Source of the DNA: Azospirillum ramasamyi
Lineage (GTDB): Bacteria > Pseudomonadota > Alphaproteobacteria > Azospirillales > Azospirillaceae
DNA length: 64,000 bases
Assembly (NCBI RefSeq): GCF_003233655.1
Contig: NZ_CP029829.1
Span: 1,126,978 to 1,190,977 of the forward strand
Reading direction: 5' to 3'
Under the pieces are notes generated by a model. It did no database searches, was not told the DNA's origin, and was given only the letters and a program-made list of their open reading frames with translations. Position 1 is the first letter of the stretch; each line of letters opens with the position of its first letter. Positions 43,552 through 52,737 of this stretch are shown here, one piece after another. Position numbers and translations under genes: made by a program.

Positions 43552-44037
43552 TCACGCCTTGCGCACGGTCTCCACCCGTCCGCCGGTCATGCTGACCAGA
43601 TCGGCGGGGGTCAGGCGGAACACCGCGTTCGGCGTGCCGGCGGCGGCCCAGATGGTTTCCAGCCGCAGCAGGTCGTCGTCGATCAGCACCAGAGGCGGGA
43701 CGGCATGGCCGATGGGCGGAACGCCGCCGATGGCGAATCCGGTCGACTCGCGGACGAACTCCGGGTCGGCGCGCTCGATCTTCTCGCCGAGCAGGCGGCC
43801 GACCGCCTTCTCGTCCACCCGGTTGGCGCCGCTGGCGACGACCAGAACCGGGCGCCCGGTCTCCTTGGTGCGGAAGATCAGCGACTTGGCGATCTGCGCC
43901 ACCTCGCAACCGACCGAGTTGGCGGCGTCCTCCGAGGTGCGGGTGCTGCCTTCATGCTCGATCACGCGGTGGCCGAGGCCGATGTCGTCCAACAGAGACT
44001 GGACGCGGGCGGCGGAGGGGCTGAGCGTCGTCGTCAT
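43552..44037 (-). CDS. YbaK/ProX-type aminoacyl-tRNA deacylase
   Basis: A 161-residue editing-domain protein: HRVIEHEGSTRTSEDAANSV, then AQIAKSLIFRTKETGRPVLV (conserved Lys), GFAIGGVPPIGHAVP (GGxxPxGH motif). Free-standing members hydrolyse mischarged tRNAs such as Cys- or Ala-tRNAPro. The ATG at 44037 follows GGGGGTGG; the frame extends 5 codons upstream. It begins 11 bases after the proC stop and may be co-transcribed. Confidence 0.9.
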   Translation of the reverse strand: MTTTLSPSAARVQSLLDDIGLGHRVIEHEGSTRTSEDAANSVGCEVAQIAKSLIFRTKETGRPVLVVASGANRVDEKAVGRLLGEKIERADPEFVRESTGFAIGGVPPIGHAVPPLVLIDDDLLRLETIWAAAGTPNAVFRLTPADLVSMTGGRVETVRKA

Positions 44038-44048
44038 TTCCACCCCCA

Positions 44049-44870
44049 TCAACCGGCAAGCTCGCGCGACCGCCGGGTGGCGGCGGCGATGGCGGCGGTC
44101 ATCACCGGCTGCAGTCCGTCCGGCGCCATCAGCACCTCCAGCGCGGCCTGGGTGGTGCCGTTGGGGCTGGTCACCGCCTTGCGCAGGTCGGCGGCCTCCT
44201 GCGGCGAGGCGTCGAGCAGCGCGCCGGCCCCCGAAACCGTGGCGCGGGCGAGCCGCATCGCCAGATCGGCCGGCAGACCCGCTGCCTCGCCGGCCTTGGC
44301 CATCGCCTCGACCAGGAAGAAGACATAGGCGGGGCCGCTGCCGGACACCGCGGTGACGGGATCCAGCAGACCTTCATCCTCGACCCAGGCGACGTCGCCG
44401 ACGGCGCGCAGCAGCCGGTCGGACAGGTCGCGCTGGGCGGCGCTGACATGGGCGTTGGGCACCGCCACGGTCATGCCGCGGCCGACGGCGGCCGGCGTGT
44501 TGGGCATGGAGCGGACGAGGACCGCCCCCTCCCCCAGCAGCCGTTCGAAATAGGCGATGGTCTTGCCGGCGGCGATCGACAGGAAGACGGTGCCGGGACG
44601 GACCAGCGCCCGGTAGGCCGGCAGCGCCTCCTCCATCACCTGCGGCTTGACCGCCAGAACCACGACATCGGGAACGAAGCCGTCCGGCAGGGTGTCCGCG
44701 CCCGACGCCAGCGAGACCCGCGCGTCACCGGAGAGCCGCTCCGGCAGACCGGCCCGGTCGACCACCACGACGCGCGAAGCGGTTCCGGCGGCAAGCCAGC
44801 CGTCCAGCATCGCCCCGCCCATCTTCCCGCAACCGACCAGCAGCAGCGACGCACCCGTTTCCGCCGTCAT
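44049..44870 (-). CDS. proC: Pyrroline-5-carboxylate reductase
   Basis: A 273-residue NAD(P)H-dependent reductase for the last step of proline synthesis. The Rossmann motif LLLVGCGKMGGAMLDGW, VKPQVMEEAL, RSMPNTPAAVGRGMTV and VTAVSGSGPAYVFFLVEAMA are the family signatures. GGGGGGAAG lies before the ATG at 44870. It lies between YbjN and YbaK genes on the same strand, an alphaproteobacterial grouping. Confidence 0.96.
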   Translation of the reverse strand: MTAETGASLLLVGCGKMGGAMLDGWLAAGTASRVVVVDRAGLPERLSGDARVSLASGADTLPDGFVPDVVVLAVKPQVMEEALPAYRALVRPGTVFLSIAAGKTIAYFERLLGEGAVLVRSMPNTPAAVGRGMTVAVPNAHVSAAQRDLSDRLLRAVGDVAWVEDEGLLDPVTAVSGSGPAYVFFLVEAMAKAGEAAGLPADLAMRLARATVSGAGALLDASPQEAADLRKAVTSPNGTTQAALEVLMAPDGLQPVMTAAIAAATRRSRELAG

Positions 44871-44926
44871 GACCCCGACTTCCCCCCTGTTCATGCAAAT
44901 GCAAATGTTGATGCCCGCCTCAAGGC

Positions 44927-45430
44927 TTACGCTTCGCCCATGGTGTCGAGAATGGCGGCGGACACCGCCTCCGGCGCGGATTTGCCGCCCCAGATCACGA
45001 ACTGGAAGGCCGGATAGAAGCGCTCGCACTCCGACAGGGCGATCTCCACCAGATCCTCCAGCTGTTCCACCGCTGCGCCGCGCGACCCGCGCAGCAGCAT
45101 GGTCTGGCGGAACATCGGCGTATGCTCCTCCGAGCAAACGTCGAAATGGCCCAGCCACATGCGGCCGTTCACCTCCGCCAGCAGTTCGGCGACGGCGGTG
45201 CGGCGGGCGGCCTGAACCTTCATGTCGAACTGGCAGGAGAACTGCATTGCGCTGACATCGGGCTGCCAGACGAAATAGAGCCGGTAATCGCACCAGCGCC
45301 CGCCGATCTCTACGACAAGCTCGTCCTCGGTGGCGCGATCGAAGGGCCATTCGTTGGCGGTTACGATCTCCTCGACCACGTCGAGCGGATTGTGGGCGGA
45401 AGTGGTGGTTTCGACGGCTACTGCCGACAT
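44927..45430 (-). CDS. YbjN domain-containing protein
   Basis: A 167-residue cytoplasmic protein of the YbjN (DUF1790) family: NEWPFDRATEDELVVEIGGR, then YRLYFVWQPDVSAMQFSCQF and ERFYPAFQFVIWGGKSAPEA. YbjN-type proteins resemble type III secretion chaperones in fold and influence motility and stress responses in E. coli; the role here is unknown. AGGAGGA precedes the ATG at 45430, a strong site. It sits upstream of proC. Confidence 0.88.
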   Translation of the reverse strand: MSAVAVETTTSAHNPLDVVEEIVTANEWPFDRATEDELVVEIGGRWCDYRLYFVWQPDVSAMQFSCQFDMKVQAARRTAVAELLAEVNGRMWLGHFDVCSEEHTPMFRQTMLLRGSRGAAVEQLEDLVEIALSECERFYPAFQFVIWGGKSAPEAVSAAILDTMGEA

Positions 45431-45702
45431 GTCAGCGTCCTCCTGTGAAGGCGCAATGGGCGGTACCGTTCCCCCGGACCAGAAGACGCGCCTGTGAAAC
45501 CGCGCGGGTCCGGGCCAATACCCCGAAGGTGATGAAAAGACGAGCATCGGCACGCGGCGTCCGCCCGCATCGGCACCCGGTCAGCGTTCCGACCGGCCGA
45601 CGTTCGGGTCGTCAACCGGCCAGGATCGGGCCGGGCCGCCGATGGCGGCACAGGCCGGTACGATGACGGGAGGGGTGCCGGGTGGTGCGGCTGCCCAGAT
45701 GC

Positions 45703-46101
45703 TCAGGACGCGGCGGGCCCTGTGCCCGTGGTCCCTGTGCCGCCGGCATCCGCGGCGGGCTTCGCCGGCGCGGGAGTCGCCGGATCGGTGTCGGCCACCG
45801 CCGGAACGCCGGCCGGCTCGACCACGACCGGAAGAGGTGATTGCCCGGCGGTCAGCGTCGCGACGGTGGCCTCCAGCGCGGCAAGCCGCTCGGCCATCGC
45901 CTCCTGCTCCTCGCGGGCCTTGGCGGCCATGGCGCGGACGGCCTCGTATTCCTCGCGGCTGACCACGTCCATCCGCGACAGAACGCGTTCGAGTTGAGCG
46001 CGCAGCTGACCTTCGGCCTCTTCGCGCAAGGACGAGAAGGCGCCGAGAGCGCCACCCGCCACACGGGCGAGATCGTCCAAAATCCTGTTGTCCACCTGCA
46101 T
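45703..46101 (-). CDS. ubiK: Ubiquinone biosynthesis accessory factor UbiK
   Basis: A 132-residue BMFP/DUF526 protein. An N-terminal helix (MQVDNRILDDLARVAGGALG) and a coiled coil (VVSREEYEAVRAMAAKAREE, then QEAMAERLAALEATV) trimerise and bind lipid, holding the Ubi complex at the membrane. The Pro/Ala-rich C-terminal tail is longer than in E. coli UbiK. GGAAG lies upstream of the ATG. Between asmA and ybjN, same strand. Confidence 0.9.
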   Translation of the reverse strand: MQVDNRILDDLARVAGGALGAFSSLREEAEGQLRAQLERVLSRMDVVSREEYEAVRAMAAKAREEQEAMAERLAALEATVATLTAGQSPLPVVVEPAGVPAVADTDPATPAPAKPAADAGGTGTTGTGPAAS

Positions 46102-46215
46102 CGGCTCTAACTTCCGGTTACCGTTCGTTCATTATGGACGCCGCGCGCCGCGACTTCAACGCCCTTGGCCCCTTACAGGCGTACCGCGGTGCGCAGCCGT
46201 GGCATGCGGCGGACC

Positions 46216-49200
46216 TCACGGGCGGACCGCTGGACCGGCCGGGGAAGCCGCATTGAAGCGGTCACGCAGGGCCTTCAGGTCCAGAGTCTGGGTCGGCGCG
46301 TCCCAGGGACCGGCGATGCGCAGCGTCAGCGGCGGCAGGTCGCCGTCAGCCCTCACCTTAAGGGTCAACCCCAAATCCACCCGCTCGTCGGGCAGCGACA
46401 CCGTGCCGGCCAGCGTGCCGTCGGCGGGAGTGGTGGTCAGGCGGGCGTCGTCGGCGCGAATCACCCCATTCTCGATGGCGAAGCGGGCGTCCAGCCGGTC
46501 CAGCTTGGTCTCTCCACCCTGCAGAGCACCGGCGACGGCGCCGAGCACCTCCTGCGCGCGCTCCACCCCGGCCAGCCGGTTGCGCAGCGCCGCGAGATCG
46601 ACACCGCGCAGCACGCCACCCGATGCCACCGCCCGGCCGCGGCCGGTCAGGCTGCGCGCCAGCGCGTCGCCATTGCCGCTGCCGGAGACGGTCATGTCGA
46701 GATCCATCGTCCCGCCATTGAACCCCAGCCCGGCGAATCCGGACAGTGCGGTGCCGAGGTCGGCCTTGATGACGGTGATGTCGGCGTCGAGCTTCGGCTC
46801 CTGCCCCGGAACGGTGGCGAGACGGCCGCTGACGCCGATCTGGCCGCCCTGCCATTCGCCGTCCAACTGCTCCAGGATCGCGGTCCCGCCGGAGAGCGTC
46901 GCCCTCAGCGCCGGCTGCGCGATGCGCTGCCCGCCCAACGTCAGCGAGGTGGCGGTGAGCGCGAGCCGACCGTCCGCCGCTTGCATCCAGCCGAGATCCG
47001 CCAGCGGATCGGCGGGCGGGACGGCGGCCGGATCGCCGGCGGGTGCCCCCGCATTGCGGCCGGCGCCATCGCCCACCAGCGGCGCGTTGCGCAAGCGGTC
47101 GAGGTCGAGGTCGCCGGTCTGCAGATCGGCCTGCAAGGCCGGCCGCGCCGGCTTGCGGTCGAGCGCCAGCCTGCCGCGCACCGGCACGCCGGCGACCATT
47201 CCCTGCAGGTTGTTCAGCACCGGCGAGGTCGCATTCCCGGTCAGTTCGCCATAGAGGTCCAGCGGGCCGAGGGCGCGGGCCAGCCCACGGTCGGCGAACA
47301 GCGCCGCGATGCGTCCCATTTCCGGGTGGGTCACGCGCAGCTTCAGGTCGGCGCTGGGCGTGCGGTCGAGCCCCAGGACGGCGCCCCCGGCCTCCAACGT
47401 GCCGTCAAGCATACCGGCGGATGCCTCGACCGCCAGCCGCTCGCCGTCGCCGGCAAGCCGGGCCTTGGCACTGATCGCGCCCAGCCGTTCCGGCGCCGGC
47501 AAGCCGGGCGGCCAGGCGACGGCGCTGGGCAGCCCGCCGAGCGATTTGGCCTCCGCCGCCAGGGCGATGTTCACGCCGCGCAGCGGCATCAGGCTGGCGA
47601 CCTGCCCGTCCACCCGCGCGGTCAGGCCGGCGATGTTGTCCACCTTGGCTTCGCGCACCGTCAGCGCGCCGGAAGCGACCGTCGCATCCAGATGCAGCCC
47701 CTGGACCGGCAGGCCGCCCACGGTCAACTGCCCGATCCGCAAGTCGAGGTTGGCGTCGGCGAGGCCGAGAAGCCGCTGCGGCAGCGGCGTGGCGGCGGAA
47801 CCGGACCGCGGCCCCGCCGCGCGCGCCGCCGCCGGCTGGGTGGCGCCGGCAGCGGCGGGCTGGGCAGTGGCCTGATCGGCCGGCAGGTAGCCGTCGAGAT
47901 ACAGGCGGTCGAGTTCGAGGCGCGCTCCGAAGGCGGGACGGCCGCGGTCGACATAGGCGATCGCACCGCTCAGCCGGCTGCTGTCGAAGCGGAAATCGAT
48001 GCCCGATATCTCGAAGCGGTCGGCATGGCCCTGCAGACGGGCGGCGAGCGAGGCACGGCGCAGCCGGTCGGCGGGAACGGATTGGACATCCAGCTTCGCC
48101 CATTCCAGCAGGGCGCGCAGGTTGTCGGCATTCGCCTCCATCCGCATGTCGATCGTCGGCAGGCCGCCCGGCGTGGTCACCTCCCCCGCCGCGACGAAAT
48201 CGGAGCCGCCGGGCAGCAGGGCGCTGATGCGGTCGATGTTCAGCCGGCCGTCGGTCAGGCTCGCCTCGACCCGGCCCTGGCGCACCACCCCGCCATTGTA
48301 GCTCATGGCGTCGACGGCCACGTCCAGCTTGGCCTCCACACCCATCGGCAGGGCGAAGGACGGGCCCGACTGCTTGGCGTCGCCGGTCGCGGGGTTTGCC
48401 GGAGCCGTGGCGGCGGAGCCGCTCGCCGCGCCGCCCTGCCCGCCCCGCGCCAGCCAGGAATCCAGGTCAAGCCGATTGACGGCGAGCGTCAGTTCGGTCC
48501 GCGGCGCCTCGCGCTTGGCAGGGTCGCCGGCCCGCAGGGTGGCGTTTCCGGTCGCGCGGGTGTCGCCAAGCTGGGCTTCCAGGCTGGAGAAGGTCGCGAG
48601 GCTGGTTCCCGCCTCCACCGTCGCGCGCAGGCTGAAGGGCTGGGCCAGCGCCGCCGGCCGGCGCGCATCCACCAGCTTGGCGAAGTCGCTGCCTTCGGCG
48701 CGAAGGTCGCCCTGCACCTTCGATCCGCCGCCGCCGGTCAGGATGCCGGCGAAACGGAGCGTCGCGTCGGTATGGGGCATCGACAGGGTGGCCCGCACCG
48801 GCACCGCCGCCCCTTCGGTGAAGCGGCCGGCGGTCGCCTCGCCGTGAAGGGGCAGGCCGCGGAAACGGAAATCGCCCTGAATCTGGAAGGGGCCGTTCAG
48901 GCTGCCGGCGGCGATGCGGGCGTTCAGCCCCTCCACCGTCTCGGTCCGGCCGTTGCGGTTGTCGCGGTAGATCAAGGTGCCGTTGTCGATCAGGACCTGA
49001 TCGAAGCTGACGGCGGACACCAGACCTTCGGCGGCGCCGAGCCCGTCGCCGGGCCTGCTGCCGGTGGTGGACATGTCCCAATTGATCCCGCCGTCCATCA
49101 GGACCTCCACCACGAAGGTCGGATCGACCAGCGTGATGCTCTCCACCTGGATGCGGCCGCTCAGCAGGGGGCCGAGCGCGACGCGGGCATCCAGCTTCTT

Positions 49201-49452
49201 CAGCCGCACCATGTCGGGCTCGGCGGCGCCGGGGGCGTTGGCGAGCCGGGCGTCGCGCACCGTCAGCGCCGGCGACGGCAGCAGGGTGAAGCCGACGTCC
49301 CCCCGCAATTCCACCTGGCGCCCGGTCGCCTGCGACACACGCTCGGCGATGGTGCCCTTATAGGCGTTCCAATCGATCAGGCTCGGCGCTGCCAACAGGA
49401 TGCCGGCCAGAACCACCAGTCCGGCCAGTGCAGCGATCAGGATCTTCTTCAC
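46216..49452 (-). CDS. AsmA family protein
   Basis: A 1078-residue protein of the AsmA/TamB-like bridge family. An N-terminal membrane anchor (KKILIAALAGLVVLAGILLA) is followed by the AsmA signature DWNAYKGTIAERVSQATGRQ and LRGDVGFTLLPSPALTVRDA. Then comes a very long repetitive beta region ending in the AsmA_2-like LRIAGPWDAPTQTLDLKALR. Such proteins are thought to form grooves carrying phospholipid across the periplasm. GTG start at 49452 (MKK as translated). It is divergent from DUF4169 and leads the minus-strand group ending at ubiK and ybjN. Confidence 0.93.
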   Translation of the reverse strand: MKKILIAALAGLVVLAGILLAAPSLIDWNAYKGTIAERVSQATGRQVELRGDVGFTLLPSPALTVRDARLANAPGAAEPDMVRLKKLDARVALGPLLSGRIQVESITLVDPTFVVEVLMDGGINWDMSTTGSRPGDGLGAAEGLVSAVSFDQVLIDNGTLIYRDNRNGRTETVEGLNARIAAGSLNGPFQIQGDFRFRGLPLHGEATAGRFTEGAAVPVRATLSMPHTDATLRFAGILTGGGGSKVQGDLRAEGSDFAKLVDARRPAALAQPFSLRATVEAGTSLATFSSLEAQLGDTRATGNATLRAGDPAKREAPRTELTLAVNRLDLDSWLARGGQGGAASGSAATAPANPATGDAKQSGPSFALPMGVEAKLDVAVDAMSYNGGVVRQGRVEASLTDGRLNIDRISALLPGGSDFVAAGEVTTPGGLPTIDMRMEANADNLRALLEWAKLDVQSVPADRLRRASLAARLQGHADRFEISGIDFRFDSSRLSGAIAYVDRGRPAFGARLELDRLYLDGYLPADQATAQPAAAGATQPAAARAAGPRSGSAATPLPQRLLGLADANLDLRIGQLTVGGLPVQGLHLDATVASGALTVREAKVDNIAGLTARVDGQVASLMPLRGVNIALAAEAKSLGGLPSAVAWPPGLPAPERLGAISAKARLAGDGERLAVEASAGMLDGTLEAGGAVLGLDRTPSADLKLRVTHPEMGRIAALFADRGLARALGPLDLYGELTGNATSPVLNNLQGMVAGVPVRGRLALDRKPARPALQADLQTGDLDLDRLRNAPLVGDGAGRNAGAPAGDPAAVPPADPLADLGWMQAADGRLALTATSLTLGGQRIAQPALRATLSGGTAILEQLDGEWQGGQIGVSGRLATVPGQEPKLDADITVIKADLGTALSGFAGLGFNGGTMDLDMTVSGSGNGDALARSLTGRGRAVASGGVLRGVDLAALRNRLAGVERAQEVLGAVAGALQGGETKLDRLDARFAIENGVIRADDARLTTTPADGTLAGTVSLPDERVDLGLTLKVRADGDLPPLTLRIAGPWDAPTQTLDLKALRDRFNAASPAGPAVRP

Positions 49453-49805
49453 CGGGTGTCCGCCTTCCCTGCGCCGGCCTTATCCTCGGCCGTGCCCCTT
49501 TGCCACGTCATTGATACCACGCCGCCGCCATCGACCGGCACCGGCCCGCGCCCGCATGGGATACGAACCGACGTGCGCTTGCCTTCGCTGCCGCTCACCT
49601 TCCGCGCCGGTCGTGATCCGATGGCGGCTTCCGATGAGGGCAGTCCTTCGGTAAGCTAGCGCCCGCAGAAGAAACAAGCAATTTGGGCAATCCCACGGCC
49701 AAGTTGGGATCTGTCCGATTTTTTCCCCGGATATTCTCCGCGCGCCGCCGCCCCATCCGGCCGCGCGACCCCGAAAACCCAGTTTCAGCCGCCGGAGACC
49801 GTGCC
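49453..49805. other. Divergent intergenic region asmA-DUF4169
   Basis: No gene or strong structure is apparent. It presumably carries the asmA promoter and the DUF4169 promoter. A TCCCA/TGGGA hairpin lies near 49699-49718, followed by a T-rich run (GATTTTTTCC). Confidence 0.4.
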
Positions 49806-49988
49806 ATGGGCGACGTGGTCAACCTCAATCGCTTCCGCAAGACCCGTGAAAGGGCGGAACGCGCGAAGGAAGCCGAAGCGAATCGGGCTCGATTCGGCCG
49901 CACCAAGGCCGAGAAGGAACGCGATCGCAAAGAGGCCGAGCGACGCACTCAGACTTTGGACGGACATAGGCTTGACGACGAAAGCTGA
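49806..49988 (+). CDS. DUF4169 family protein
   Basis: A 60-residue, highly charged, mostly helical protein: VVNLNRFRKTRERAERAKEA, then EANRARFGRTKAEKERDRKE. This is the usual DUF4169 length and pattern (V-N-L-x-R-x-R-K and N-R-x-x-F-G-R). The ATG at 49806 follows CGGAGA; the longer frame from 49683 runs through non-coding leader. Function unknown; alphaproteobacteria-specific. Confidence 0.85.
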   Translation: MGDVVNLNRFRKTRERAERAKEAEANRARFGRTKAEKERDRKEAERRTQTLDGHRLDDES

Positions 49989-50053
49989 CCCGTTCGTCCC
50001 AAAGCACGGTAAAGACCCAGCTTTGCACTGGGAATAACCTCAGCGCTTTTGTT

Positions 50054-50074
50054 ACTATTGGATACCCCAATAGT
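50054..50074. repeat. Perfect inverted repeat between DUF4169 and DUF2189 genes
   Basis: ACTATTGG and CCAATAGT (50054-50061 and 50067-50074) flank 5 bases, 92 bases before the DUF2189 start. A smaller CCCAG/CTGGG hairpin near 50017-50033 precedes it. It could be an operator or the end of the DUF4169 transcript. Confidence 0.45.
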
Positions 50075-50165
50075 TCCCTATTGCGACTATCGGGCCGATC
50101 ATGTGACAGTGCCTTCCAAGGGCGCCGGCGGGCGCATTCCTTGGCAGTTGGGGAGAGCCGTCACC

Positions 50166-51002
50166 ATGGTCGACATGACGTCGTTTCGCGGATCCGTTCA
50201 AACGCCTCAAACCCAGACTCCTGCCCAAACTCCTGCCCAAACTCCTGCTTGGCTGCCGCCGATCCGGGAAGTTGAGACCGACCGCCCCTGGGTCTGGCTG
50301 GCGTCGGCCTGGCAGGACATGATGGCGGCCCCAACCATCAGCTTCGCCTATGGCGCGCTGGCGGTGATCTCCAGCTTCGTCCTCGTGGTCGGGCTTTCGA
50401 TGCTGGACATGGAATACCTGCTGCTGCCGATGGCGGCCGGCTTCATGCTGGTCGGCCCGCTTCTGGCGGTCGGGCTCTATGAGACCAGCCGGCTGCTGGA
50501 ACTCGGCGAACGGCCGAGCTTCGGCAAGGTGGCCGCGGTTTATCGCCGTAACGGGGTGCAGATCGCCGGGATCGGGTTGGTCCTGATGCTGGCGATGCTG
50601 GCATGGATCCGCATCGCCTTCCTGATCTTCGCCCTGTTCTTCTCGGGCGAGCCGCCGGCGCTGGACCATCTGGTCGACCGCATCTTCTTCTCGGCCGAGA
50701 CCATCCCGTTCCTGCTGACCGGCACGCTGTTCGGCGGGGTCATCGCGACCGCGGTCTTCTCCATCGCCGTGGTGTCGATCCCGATGCTGCTGGACCGCGA
50801 CACCGACGTCTTCACCGCGATGGCGACCAGCGTCGCCGTCGTGCGGGCGAATATCCGGCCGATGATCGCCTGGGGCTTCCTGATCGCCCTGTTCATGAGC
50901 GCCGGAATGGTCACCGCCTTCCTCGGTCTGGCGATCGCGCTGCCGGTGATCGGTCACGCCTCCTGGCATTGCTACCGCGATCTGGTCGGCCCGGGACGGT
51001 GA
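50166..51002 (+). CDS. DUF2189 family integral membrane protein
   Basis: A 278-residue protein with about six transmembrane helices (TISFAYGALAVISSFVLVVG; LVLMLAMLAWIRIAFLIFAL; FSIAVVSIPMLLDRDTD) and the DUF2189 pattern VWLASAWQDMMAAPTISFAYG. The N-terminal 35 residues include TPAQTPAQTPA from a 12-base repeat. GGGGAGAG precedes the ATG at 50166. In other species this family lies near oxidase genes; the role is unknown. A terminator follows immediately. Confidence 0.87.
   Translation: MVDMTSFRGSVQTPQTQTPAQTPAQTPAWLPPIREVETDRPWVWLASAWQDMMAAPTISFAYGALAVISSFVLVVGLSMLDMEYLLLPMAAGFMLVGPLLAVGLYETSRLLELGERPSFGKVAAVYRRNGVQIAGIGLVLMLAMLAWIRIAFLIFALFFSGEPPALDHLVDRIFFSAETIPFLLTGTLFGGVIATAVFSIAVVSIPMLLDRDTDVFTAMATSVAVVRANIRPMIAWGFLIALFMSAGMVTAFLGLAIALPVIGHASWHCYRDLVGPGR
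50217..50248 (+). repeat. 12-base tandem repeat coding TPAQ
   Basis: ACTCCTGCCCAA occurs at 50217-50228 and 50229-50240 with a partial third copy, encoding TPAQTPAQTPA. It keeps frame, so copy number can vary by slippage without breaking the gene. Confidence 0.7.
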
Positions 51003-51020
51003 GCGCCGATAATCTGGAGG

Positions 51021-51052
51021 AAGCCCTCTCCCGCCCGCTGGGGAGGGCTTTT
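51021..51052. terminator. Terminator between DUF2189 and DUF1192 genes
   Basis: AAGCCCTC/GAGGGCTT arms (51021-51028 and 51043-51050) extended by a GC-rich bulged stem, followed by TTTTCC on the plus strand, with AA on the left for the opposite strand. Confidence 0.7.
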
Positions 51053-51071
51053 CCGTCAGCTTTTCTTGCAA

Positions 51072-51269
51072 TCAGCCCTTCTTGAAGAACGCCTCCGCCG
51101 CCGATTTCTGCGCCTGCTTCGCCGCGATGGCTGCGCGGGCGCGTTCGATCTCCGCCTGCAGCGTGGCGATGTAGGCCTCGAGCTCAGCCACGCCCATCAC
51201 GGTCAAATCCTTCGGCGCCGGCTTGGCCTTTCGCGGCTCCAGATCCTCGAAACGGTCGTCGATGGCCAT
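51072..51269 (-). CDS. DUF1192 family protein
   Basis: A 65-residue protein with an acidic N-terminus (MAIDDRFEDLEPRKAKPAPK), then LTVMGVAELEAYIATLQAEI and a helical coiled-coil tail. This is the standard DUF1192 layout. GGGAAGGGAA lies before the ATG. Function unknown. It is divergent from the quinone oxidoreductase, a pairing seen in related genomes. Confidence 0.88.
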   Translation of the reverse strand: MAIDDRFEDLEPRKAKPAPKDLTVMGVAELEAYIATLQAEIERARAAIAAKQAQKSAAEAFFKKG

Positions 51270-51410
51270 GGCTTGGTTCCCTTCCCTGCCGCGTGTTTCG
51301 CCTTCGCCTTGTCAGGCCGGTCGGTCAAATCTACCTTTCGAGCCGGACAATTCCAATGCACCGGTGCCGGCAAACGCCTGCCCGATCACGGATAAGAAGG
51401 GAAGAACGCC

Positions 51411-52427
51411 ATGGGACTCGCCTTGCCCGACAGCATGCGCTGCGTCGAGATCACTGAGCCCGGCGGGCCGGAGGTGCTGCGCCCCGCCCGCCGCCCCGCC
51501 CCGGTGCCGGGCCCCGGCGAGATCCTGGTGGAGGTCGCCGCCGCCGGCGTGAACCGTCCCGACACCCTGCAGCGCCAGGGCCGCTACGACCCGCCGCCGG
51601 GCGCCTCCGACCTGCCGGGGCTGGAACTGTCCGGCACGGTCATCGCCATCGGCGAGGGTGTGGAGAACTGGGCCAGCGGCGACAGGGTCTGCGCGCTCGT
51701 TGCCGGGGGCGGCTATGCCGAATACTGCACGGTGCCGGCGGTGCAGGCCCTGCCGGTGCCCGGATCGCTGTCGATGGTCGAGGCGGCGGCGGTGCCGGAA
51801 ACCTTCTTCACCGTCTGGACCAACGTGTTCGAGCGCGGCGCCCTGAAGCGCGGCGAGACACTGCTGATCCATGGCGGGTCGAGCGGCATCGGCACCACGG
51901 CGATCCAGCTGGCGAAGGCCTTCGGCGCCACCGTCTTCACCACCGCCGGCAGCGACGACAAGTGCCGCGCCTGCGAACAGCTCGGCGCCGACCGGGCCAT
52001 CAACTACAAGACCGAGGATTTCGTCGCCGTGATCCGCGAGGCGACCGGTGGACGCGGCGTCGACGTGGTGCTGGACATGGTCGGCGGCGACTACATCGCC
52101 CGCGACATCGACATCATGGCGGCGGACGGCCGCCACGTCTCCATCGCCTTCCTGCAGGGGGCGAAGGTGTCGCTGAACATGGCGCCGGTGATGACCAAGC
52201 GGCTGACGCTGACCGGGTCGACGCTGCGCGCGCGTCCGGTGGCGGAGAAGGGCCGCATTGCCGCCGCCCTGCGCGAGCATGTCTGGCCGCTGCTGGAATC
52301 CGGCAGCATCAAGCCGCAGATCCACTGCACCTTCCCGCTGGATGAAGCCGCCGAAGCCCATCGCCTGATGGAAAGCAGCACCCATATCGGCAAGATCGTG
52401 CTGACGGTCGGGCCGGACGCGGCCTGA
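51411..52427 (+). CDS. NAD(P)H quinone oxidoreductase (PIG3/TIGR02824)
   Basis: A 338-residue zinc-independent medium-chain dehydrogenase: VEVAAAGVNRPDTLQRQGRY, PGLELSGTVIAIGEG, and the NADPH motif IHGGSSGIGTTAIQLAKAFG. No zinc-ligand Cys cluster is present. Such enzymes reduce quinones by two electrons. The ATG at 51411 is preceded by an AAGGGAAGAA tract. A strong terminator follows the stop. Confidence 0.93.
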   Translation: MGLALPDSMRCVEITEPGGPEVLRPARRPAPVPGPGEILVEVAAAGVNRPDTLQRQGRYDPPPGASDLPGLELSGTVIAIGEGVENWASGDRVCALVAGGGYAEYCTVPAVQALPVPGSLSMVEAAAVPETFFTVWTNVFERGALKRGETLLIHGGSSGIGTTAIQLAKAFGATVFTTAGSDDKCRACEQLGADRAINYKTEDFVAVIREATGGRGVDVVLDMVGGDYIARDIDIMAADGRHVSIAFLQGAKVSLNMAPVMTKRLTLTGSTLRARPVAEKGRIAAALREHVWPLLESGSIKPQIHCTFPLDEAAEAHRLMESSTHIGKIVLTVGPDAA

Positions 52428-52440
52428 GCCGCCGGCCTGG

Positions 52441-52467
52441 GCGGTCCGGGAGGCAAAACCGGACCGC
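52441..52467 (+). terminator. Rho-independent terminator of the quinone oxidoreductase
   Basis: Perfect 9-base arms GCGGTCCGG/CCGGACCGC (52441-52449 and 52459-52467) with a 9-base A-rich loop, then ATTTTGCGCTTTC. Confidence 0.8.
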
Positions 52468-52737
52468 ATTTTGCGCTTTCTTTGCCGATGCGGCTCCGTC
52501 GCGCTTGCCTTGGGCTGCCAAGACGGGTTAGCAGAGGCGAGCGGGCGGCCGGGATTTCCCGGTGCGCCTGCGCAAGCATGCTTACGCGGACCGCGTATTC
52601 GCCCTATATCGTGGTGACGAGGATGGGGCGAACGCCCCGGTATCGCGGAACCGCTCTCGCGCCGCATAACCAGTTTGAACGACCGGCCGCACCACCCGCC
52701 AGCGGGTGCGGCCGGTGAAGAGTTGTCAGGAGGGATG

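Noticed and set aside
46165..49659. Plus-strand open frame of 1164 residues opposite asmA
   Set aside because: It mirrors the real AsmA gene codon for codon, as high GC creates long antisense frames; no start context or family features.
50049..50165. N-terminal extension of the DUF2189 protein
   Set aside because: The extension covers the ACTATTGG/CCAATAGT inverted repeat; the GGGGAGAG site places the start at 50166.
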